Positions 58,368 through 64,000 of a stretch of 64,000 nucleotides of DNA are shown one piece after another. This DNA is from CAYNVS01 sp964400725 (GTDB taxonomy: Bacteria; Myxococcota_A; SURF-8; CAYNVS01): positions 1-64,000 of the forward strand of contig CAYNVS010000015.1 in the NCBI GenBank assembly GCA_964400725.1, in the 5' to 3' direction. Each line of letters starts with the position of its first letter. Within the stretch, counting starts at the first letter, position 1. The notes under the pieces were generated by a model. The model saw only the letters and a program-made list of their open reading frames with translations. It was not told the origin of the DNA and ran no database searches. A program made the translations under genes and the position numbers.

Positions 58368-60326
58368 TTAATACAACGCGGGAAACGAAACAGAAAGAGC
58401 TTTTGCGTATTCGTCGAAGGCGCCGGCGCCCGCCGAATCGAGAATTGATTTTAAAGCGAAGAACCCGGCAGCGGAAAGCCCCGGCGTAATTTCAAACTGA
58501 GTCCCTTCTTTGTAAAATCCGCCGGCAATTTTATCGAAGGCCGGGAAGAAAAAGCCGTTCGCCTCGTTAATTTGCCGCTCGTAAAGAAATTTGGCGGCCA
58601 AAACGGCGCATCGCAGAGCTTCTCTTTTGAATTCTTCCGCGCTTGCCGGTTTGTTCTTTACGATTCCAAGCAGTTTAAGGCTCTCCGACCACATTATAAG
58701 AGAAAGAGCGGTTTGCAGCGTGTCGGCTTTGCCCGTTTTTTTAGTTCCGCCGATTTTATCGGGCTCGACGTCGGGACCGGGCTTAATCTGGCTTTTAAAA
58801 ACGTCCTGCGCGGCGGCCAAAGCGGCCGAGGCCGCCTCTTCTTTTTTAGTAGTTTTGTAATAAGCCGCCAAACCGGCGAACCGGTTGAAGTAAATTCCGT
58901 CGTCTCCGCTGAATTTAACGACCTGCGGATAAACTTCGTCGGCAAGCTCCGAGGCGCGTTTGATTTTAAGCGTTAAGGCGGCGTTGGAAAGAGCCTCCAA
59001 AAGCAGTCCGGCGGCGTAATCAACCTCGGCGGCGTTAAGGAACAGTCCCCGCAAATCCAGCGTTTTCCCCTCTTTCATGGCGCTCGTCTCGACCCATTTT
59101 AGGATATTTTCGGCGGCCTTTTTTTCGTCGGAGCCGGTTTTGCCGTTTGCGGCTCTCGCCGAAATAGCGTTTAACAGCAGCATGTTCGCGCAGAAATCGC
59201 CTGTTTTTGCGCCTTGTCCCGACTCGACGGTTATAACTCCCGACGAGTCGGAAAGAGCCGTTTTAAGCATGCGCTTCATAACCGCGTCGAGGTTTGCAAA
59301 CTTAAATCCGTATTTTTTTTCTTCGAGTCCGCTTAAATAATAAACGGCGCGGGCTTCGTCGCACATGTTGACCGACGTAAGCGGCTGCGAATTAACGGAG
59401 AAATATCCGTTATTGAAAAGCGATTCCTTCGAGTCGAAATTGGAATCGAAAAATTTGACCGCCTGCTTGAAGCCGCCGCCAAGCGCCGCCGAATCGACGC
59501 TCGGCCTTACGACCTTGTAGCGGTAGAGAGGCGCGGGGGCGCCGTAAGGCTTCTCTTCGACGAAATTAATAGTCTCGTATTTGAAAACGAGCGATTCGTC
59601 TTTCTGCCACAAATTGCCGTCTTTATCGGCTGAAGCCTTGCGCGAAAGACGCTCAAGCCACGTCTTTAGCGGCAGGTGCTTTTTCACGAAAACGTACGGC
59701 AGAAAATACGCCGAGTAGCCTCCGCTGGATAGGAAAAGTCCTTCTCCTCCCATTTTGAAATTCTTCGTCATTTCCTCCGGATCTTTTCCTTCGAGAAGCG
59801 ATCGCGGCTGCAAAACGCTTATTTCAAGCCGTATGTCCTTCAGGTCTTCGGGCTTGGGGTTGCGGCCGTCGAAGCGCGTATCCTGCGCGGCGTTTACCGC
59901 CGAATTGATTACCGACCGGTAAAGGAAATCGTCCCTGCTCGCCATACAGCCTCGCCAGTCGCCTTTGTAATAAATCGTGGCGAAGACCATGTTTCCTTTC
60001 TTTTCCGCCAGTCCGGAGGGGAGCTCGCCCGGCGCGGGCTTGTAAATCTTTGTCTCTTTAACGAAGGAGTCTAGAGCTTTGCGCCCCAGCTTCATCAACG
60101 CCTCGACTTCTTGGGCGTTGAGCGAAACCTTGACGTCGCTTTCAAGGACGCTTGCGGCCGTAACCTTGCGCTTGCTAGCTATTCCTTCGGCCTCGGCTTT
60201 TTTTTGCGCCTCGGTAGGGGCGGACGGCTTTGTTTCGCTTTTATTCGACGAGCATGACGCGGCGGCAAAGGCCGTCAGCGCGGCAAGGGCGCCGAGGGCA
60301 ATTTTATAAATAAAAAGTTTGGTCAT
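58368..60326 (-). CDS. AMMECR1-domain lipoprotein with helical C-terminal domain
   Basis: A 652-residue predicted lipoprotein (signal LFIYKIALGALAALTAFAAASC). Residues about 70-230 form an AMMECR1 domain: FATIYYKGDWRGCMASRD corresponds to the conserved LRGC segment, then NAAQDTRFDGRNPKPEDLKDIRLEISVLQPRSLL. The rest is helical and resembles an alpha/alpha toroid (repeats such as EVDYAAGLLLEALSNAALTLKI, KADTLQTALSLIMWSESLKLLG). AMMECR1 is usually cytosolic and, in the AmmeMemoRadiSam group, encoded with MEMO and radical SAM genes. Neither is nearby. 12 bases downstream of another helical lipoprotein gene, so they are cotranscribed. SD AAGGAG before ATG. Function is unknown. Confidence 0.75.
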   Translation of the reverse strand: MTKLFIYKIALGALAALTAFAAASCSSNKSETKPSAPTEAQKKAEAEGIASKRKVTAASVLESDVKVSLNAQEVEALMKLGRKALDSFVKETKIYKPAPGELPSGLAEKKGNMVFATIYYKGDWRGCMASRDDFLYRSVINSAVNAAQDTRFDGRNPKPEDLKDIRLEISVLQPRSLLEGKDPEEMTKNFKMGGEGLFLSSGGYSAYFLPYVFVKKHLPLKTWLERLSRKASADKDGNLWQKDESLVFKYETINFVEEKPYGAPAPLYRYKVVRPSVDSAALGGGFKQAVKFFDSNFDSKESLFNNGYFSVNSQPLTSVNMCDEARAVYYLSGLEEKKYGFKFANLDAVMKRMLKTALSDSSGVITVESGQGAKTGDFCANMLLLNAISARAANGKTGSDEKKAAENILKWVETSAMKEGKTLDLRGLFLNAAEVDYAAGLLLEALSNAALTLKIKRASELADEVYPQVVKFSGDDGIYFNRFAGLAAYYKTTKKEEAASAALAAAQDVFKSQIKPGPDVEPDKIGGTKKTGKADTLQTALSLIMWSESLKLLGIVKNKPASAEEFKREALRCAVLAAKFLYERQINEANGFFFPAFDKIAGGFYKEGTQFEITPGLSAAGFFALKSILDSAGAGAFDEYAKALSVSFPALY

Positions 60327-60338
60327 TGCCTAGCTCCT

Positions 60339-62642
60339 TTATTTAGCGTATGGAGAAACCCATAGGCCGGCGGAGGAATCTATGGGAAGAGGAAAGTCCG
60401 GACGCTCGTAATTCAGCGCGGCGGGCGCGGCGTCTTTTGCGCCGGCGGGGAACGAACGCTCGTTGAATGGCGCTATCAATCGGTGCATTCCCGACAAGCA
60501 GTGATAGACGTAGTCCAGCCGGCAGGCGAGGTTGAACTGCGTTTCCGGCACGCATCCGACCGAGGCCGCGGCGTTCTTGAAGAGCAGCGCGTCCGCGGGC
60601 TGAAGCTGAATGTTGGACGCGAACCACAGCATCGAAGAGAGCTGAGGCAGATAGCTTTTATCGAGCAGAGCTAAGTAAGCGAGCCCTTCGGCGTAAACGC
60701 CGGCGTTCCAAAGCGGCGCCGCGCTTGGCGTGAGCGCGTAAGTTTGAGAGCCGAATTGCTGCGATGCGTAAACTTTTTTCGGCGACGAGTTGACGTTTCG
60801 CAAAATCCACGTTCCCATCTGGCGCGTAAAATCGAGGTGTTCCTGTTTTTTAGTAACTCGGTACAGCTCGGCGTAAGCGCTCATTCCCCATCCGACGTAA
60901 GGCTCCAACAGTCCGGGGCTTCCTTCGTTCTTTTTAAACCACGCCGAGTAATACTTGAAAGACTTTTCCAGCGCGTCCATAATTTTTTTGTCGCCGTAGC
61001 GGCGGTATAACGAGACGAGCGCAAGGTCGGCCTCGCCGGGATAAATAGTTACCACTTCGTCTTTTCCGCCGTCGTCTTTATCGTCCGGATTGTAAAACGA
61101 CTCGTATTCGCCGCCGTCTTTCTGCATGTAAATAAGGAACGAGCCTAGGCATTTCGCCGCGTCCATCCATTCTTTCGGCGCCTCTTTGAGCCGCGAATAT
61201 TCCATAAGCGCGTAAAGCAGCGTCGCGGCCCCGCCGAGTTTGTATTTGCGGTCGTATTTCGGGTGATTATAAAAGCATATGCCGCCGCCTTTTTTGTCGT
61301 CTTTTTGCAGAAGCGACATTACGAACTCTATGCCTCCTTTCGCGGCGTCCGCGTACCGCTCGTCGCCCGTCAGCTCGTAGGCTTGAATCATGGTAAAAAC
61401 GGCTAGGTTGTGGCGTATCATGTTGTAGCGCCCTTTGCGGACTTCGCCGTCCTGCGGGTAATATTCGTAGTCGAAAGTTTTTTGCGCGGCGTTGTAATGC
61501 GAGCGCAAAAACTCGGCGCCGAGTTTGAAGGAGCGTCGCAAATCGTCGAGCGTTACGTCCGCGCTTGTAAAAGGCGAAGCCTTTTTGCGGTAAAGAGGAA
61601 CGACCGGCGCGCCCGCCGTTTCCTGCGCGTAGGAAATCGAGCGCAGAGCGTAAACGCGCGTCTCTTTAAGCTGAAATATCGTCTCCGGGTCGTACCGCTT
61701 TGTCTCTTTGTTTTTTCCGCCGCCGAAAGTGTTTTTCTTGCGCCGCTCGGCAAGCGTCGTGGGGCTGCCGTCGTTTAAGGCGGCCAAATATTCCGACATC
61801 TCGTTGAAGTTTGAAAGGTTGCGCTCCGCGGCGCTTTCCGCGTAGAAATCAAGCCTTTTATCCTTAGAAATCAGGGCGACGCCGTCGGTTCCGTAAACGA
61901 AAGTTTCCATAAAGGCCGGGCGCTTATCCTCGTCGATTACGACGGGCGGAAAAATTTTAAAGCTGAGAGATGCGGGCGCTCCGGGCTTGCCCGCGAACTT
62001 TTGCGCGGCGGACTTCTTAATTTCGTCAAGCAAGGCGGCGACGTCTTTCGAGGGCTTTTGACTTTCCGCTTTATCTTCGGCGCCGAAGTAAAGAGCCGTT
62101 GAAACCTCGAAGAACGTTTCGCCTTTGACGCTTTCGGGCAGAGACGCGGCGCTTCCCCGCAAATACGCGAAGACCGCCTCTATTTCGGATTTTTTTAACG
62201 CAAGCTGCCTCGGCAGAGGCGCGACTACGGTTATCTGTTTATTTCTGTAAACGGGAAGAAAGAAAAACGCGTCAAGCCCAAGCCCCAGCCTGTTTTTAAG
62301 AAGCAGATTATTCGGCTCTTCGCGGGCGGGGCGCTTTAAAACAATCAGCCCAACGTTTTCGTCGTTTACGGCTTTGTAAAAAGTTTCTTCGTCCGTTTCC
62401 GCGTTGAGAAGCGAGGTCAGAGCGTCTGATTTTGAAATTCTGTCCGCGAATTTTTTCGCTTCGGAGGGAGGCTGCGCGCCGTCCTGAACGTGCATTTTTT
62501 TGCCGCCTTCGAGCGATTTCCCCGCCCAGTATTCCAGCGTGAAAGAGGCGCTTCGTTTAGAGCATCCGGCGTCCGCAAACGCGCAGGCCAAAAGTAAGAT
62601 TAAAACGGCCGCAAGGCGATAATTCGCCGTAAAATATTTCAT
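60339..62642 (-). CDS. lipoprotein with helical toroid domain, function unknown
   Basis: A 767-residue predicted lipoprotein (signal YRLAAVLILLLACAFADAGC). The first about 390 residues are an unrecognised alpha/beta region with segments such as VGLIVLKRP and FFEVSTALYFGAEDK. From about 400 to the end it has an alpha/alpha-barrel pattern related to D-glucuronyl C5-epimerase or cellulase-like toroids (GRYNMIRHNLAVFTMIQAYELTGDERYADAAKGGIEFVM, RRYGDKKIMDALEKSFKYYSAWF, ELYRVTKKQEHLDFTRQMGTWIL). Barrel enzymes of this shape act on polysaccharides or peptides. Cotranscribed with the AMMECR1 lipoprotein. Confidence 0.65.
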   Translation of the reverse strand: MKYFTANYRLAAVLILLLACAFADAGCSKRSASFTLEYWAGKSLEGGKKMHVQDGAQPPSEAKKFADRISKSDALTSLLNAETDEETFYKAVNDENVGLIVLKRPAREEPNNLLLKNRLGLGLDAFFFLPVYRNKQITVVAPLPRQLALKKSEIEAVFAYLRGSAASLPESVKGETFFEVSTALYFGAEDKAESQKPSKDVAALLDEIKKSAAQKFAGKPGAPASLSFKIFPPVVIDEDKRPAFMETFVYGTDGVALISKDKRLDFYAESAAERNLSNFNEMSEYLAALNDGSPTTLAERRKKNTFGGGKNKETKRYDPETIFQLKETRVYALRSISYAQETAGAPVVPLYRKKASPFTSADVTLDDLRRSFKLGAEFLRSHYNAAQKTFDYEYYPQDGEVRKGRYNMIRHNLAVFTMIQAYELTGDERYADAAKGGIEFVMSLLQKDDKKGGGICFYNHPKYDRKYKLGGAATLLYALMEYSRLKEAPKEWMDAAKCLGSFLIYMQKDGGEYESFYNPDDKDDGGKDEVVTIYPGEADLALVSLYRRYGDKKIMDALEKSFKYYSAWFKKNEGSPGLLEPYVGWGMSAYAELYRVTKKQEHLDFTRQMGTWILRNVNSSPKKVYASQQFGSQTYALTPSAAPLWNAGVYAEGLAYLALLDKSYLPQLSSMLWFASNIQLQPADALLFKNAAASVGCVPETQFNLACRLDYVYHCLSGMHRLIAPFNERSFPAGAKDAAPAALNYERPDFPLPIDSSAGLWVSPYAK

Positions 62643-62706
62643 TTTGCGTTTTTCCTTTCGTTAAACCGCCCGCGGCGAGCGCGGACGCAAGCCTCGCCGA
62701 ACGGGC

Positions 62707-64000
62707 TTAGTATTTGACGCACTTGCCGCGCGCTCCGGACAGGTCGCAGTAATACGACGCGTCGTTGTAGTTGCGGCTGGAGCGGCACTCTTCGTCCGTC
62801 TGGCAGTAGCGGCAGACGTTGTCCGCTCCGCATATGAAGTCCAAGTCGCCCGCGGTGCAATCGGATAATTTGTGGCATCCGACGACGCATTTCTGCGCCT
62901 CGCAGATAGTCAACGGATAAGCGCCTCCCCAGTTTTGCGCCTGCCTGCACTCCGAATCCGACTGGCACGCCCGGCATTCGTCGTTAATGCAGACCTGCGC
63001 GGCGGCGGCGTTGCAGTCGTTTCTTCCGTCGCAGCCCGGCAGGCAGTAGCCGTTTTTGCACTTATTGCCGAATCCGTAATCGGTTACGCACTGCGAATTC
63101 TGCGAGCAGGTCGAACAGGCGTTCGACAGGCATACCAGCTGGTTTGCGCATTTATAGTCGGACGCGCAGTTGCCGGAAACGCAGGCGTCGTTGACGCACA
63201 CGCGCGGGGTCGCGTATTGCGTCATGCACTCGTCGCTTGAGTAGCAGCTTCTGCACGAATGCGTTTGGACGTCGCACACGCTTCCGCTTGGGCAGTCCGC
63301 AGCTCCGCCGCAGAGCTCCGAGGTGCAGGCGCCGTTTACGCAGTTCTTGCCGTCGGGGCATTCTTCTTTGGAGCGGCACAAACCGCAAAGGCCGGTTTTC
63401 AGGCAGGTTCCGGCGACGCAGTCGCTCGACTGCGCGCAAAAACCGCACGACCCGCTCTTCAGGCAAGACAGCTCGGTTCCGCACTGTCCCTGCTGTTTGC
63501 AGGGCGCGCAGATTCCTGACGAATCGCAGTAACCTTTGCTTCCGCAGTCGGCGCTTTTTACGCACTCGACGCATTTGCCGTCGGAGGCGCAGACCGTTTT
63601 AAATCCGTCGTTGAACGGGCAGGCCAGCCCCGGCTCGCATTCGCCGCAGACGTTTCCTTCGCCGCAAACCGGCGCGTTCGCCTTGCAGCAGCTTCCGCCG
63701 CAGCAGTCCGACGCGGGGCATTCGGAATCGCTTCCGCACTTCTTTACGCACGCGCCGTTCTCGCAGGTTTTGCCTTCGCCGCATTCCGAGGGCGAAGAGC
63801 ACGCGCCGCATACTCCCGACGCGCATATTTCGCCTTCGCGGCAGTCCGCGGAAGTTTTGCATTTGCCGCACGTTTTATCCGAAAGGCATCCTTCGCCCGC
63901 CTTGCAGTCCTCGGCGGCGAAGCATTTGCCGCACAATCCATGCCTGCATCCTTTGCCCGCCGCGCACTGAGACGCGTCGGCGCACGCTCCGCAGACGCCG
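62707..64000 (-). CDS. Cys-rich repeat protein, N-terminal part outside window
   Basis: An exported-type Cys-rich protein whose frame stays open to the right window edge, so the N-terminal part and start lie outside. The visible about 430 residues are built of short units with cysteines spaced roughly C-x2-C-x3-6-C-x5-C, e.g. CGKCKTSADCREGEICASGVCGAC. At least 15 such units are readable. The organisation recalls granulin-, dickkopf- or EGF-like surface repeats common in Myxococcota. It ends DLSGARGKCVKY. 64 bases before the helical lipoprotein gene on the same strand. Confidence 0.7.
   Translation of the reverse strand, partial: GVCGACADASQCAAGKGCRHGLCGKCFAAEDCKAGEGCLSDKTCGKCKTSADCREGEICASGVCGACSSPSECGEGKTCENGACVKKCGSDSECPASDCCGGSCCKANAPVCGEGNVCGECEPGLACPFNDGFKTVCASDGKCVECVKSADCGSKGYCDSSGICAPCKQQGQCGTELSCLKSGSCGFCAQSSDCVAGTCLKTGLCGLCRSKEECPDGKNCVNGACTSELCGGAADCPSGSVCDVQTHSCRSCYSSDECMTQYATPRVCVNDACVSGNCASDYKCANQLVCLSNACSTCSQNSQCVTDYGFGNKCKNGYCLPGCDGRNDCNAAAAQVCINDECRACQSDSECRQAQNWGGAYPLTICEAQKCVVGCHKLSDCTAGDLDFICGADNVCRYCQTDEECRSSRNYNDASYYCDLSGARGKCVKY

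Noticed and set aside
1..64000. Insertion sequence, prophage, integron or toxin-antitoxin pair
   Set aside because: No transposase, integrase, phage structural gene or recognisable TA pair was found; only the AT-rich gene at 23.4-24.5 kb suggests foreign origin.

Overview
The window looks like one chromosomal stretch from a Gram-negative bacterium related to Myxococcota or other deltaproteobacteria-like lineages. Supporting signs are a subtilase with MopE-type Cys/Asp-rich repeats and a MYXO-CTERM-like tail (37-41 kb), an AgmX/TonB-like C-terminal domain on a VIT/VWA protein (9-12 kb), a TonB-dependent receptor, several lipoproteins, paired b and b' subunits, and an ATP synthase operon with no a or c subunit genes. 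No insertion sequence, prophage or CRISPR array was seen. The base composition is moderately GC-rich and even, except for one visibly AT-rich gene at 23.4-24.5 kb. Species cannot be named from the sequence.

Layout. 0-5 kb: a dprA-topA-trmFO operon on the minus strand, with trmFO cut by the window edge; the order matches that known from Firmicutes. 5-9.2 kb: a DinG/XPD-type helicase, a GT4 glycosyltransferase, a small unknown protein and tRNA-Phe. 9.3-14.6 kb: an exported VIT/VWA protein, divergent from a DtxR-type regulator, a lipoprotein and an M23 peptidase. 14.6-22 kb: a neutral-ceramidase-like lipoprotein, dnaK, a RhaM-like protein and a TonB-dependent receptor. 22.3-26.7 kb: a flippase-like membrane protein, two duplicated GT2 glycosyltransferases and, between them, the AT-rich secreted protein. 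26.8-28.5 kb: two envelope proteins of unknown role. 28.6-34.9 kb: atpF'-atpF-atpH-atpA-atpG-atpD-atpC. 35-43.6 kb: uvrB, the large subtilase, a Cys-rich lipoprotein and an outer-membrane barrel. 43.8-47.5 kb: a YitT-type membrane protein, a PAP2 phosphatase and a GH84 hexosaminidase lipoprotein. 47.6-53.7 kb: proS, glyS and an M3 peptidase. 54-57.7 kb: rplU, rpmA, glmS and two small unknown genes. 57.9-64 kb: a small protein ending in twelve Ser-His-Gly/Ala units, then, convergent with it, an AMMECR1-domain lipoprotein, a helical-barrel lipoprotein and a very Cys-rich exported protein cut by the right edge.

The best candidate for an undescribed system is at 57.7-64 kb. The 117-residue protein there has a charged, leader-like N-terminus and a low-complexity His-Xaa-Ser tail, the architecture expected of a modified-peptide precursor or a metal-binding exported peptide. 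No radical SAM or other modifying enzyme is visible in the window, so this remains inference. Beside it is an AMMECR1 domain carried on a lipoprotein, which is unexpected because AMMECR1 is normally cytosolic.

Regulatory structure is the second theme. The promoters of tRNA-Phe, the atp operon and rplU share the 11-mer TTGACAAGCCG, each with an upstream GGCTTG that forms an inverted repeat with it. The atp promoter also holds a 16-bp perfect palindrome, and another 16-bp palindrome follows the promoter of an unknown gene at 57.1 kb. The dnaK leader has a hairpin that hides a Shine-Dalgarno sequence belonging to an alternative upstream start.
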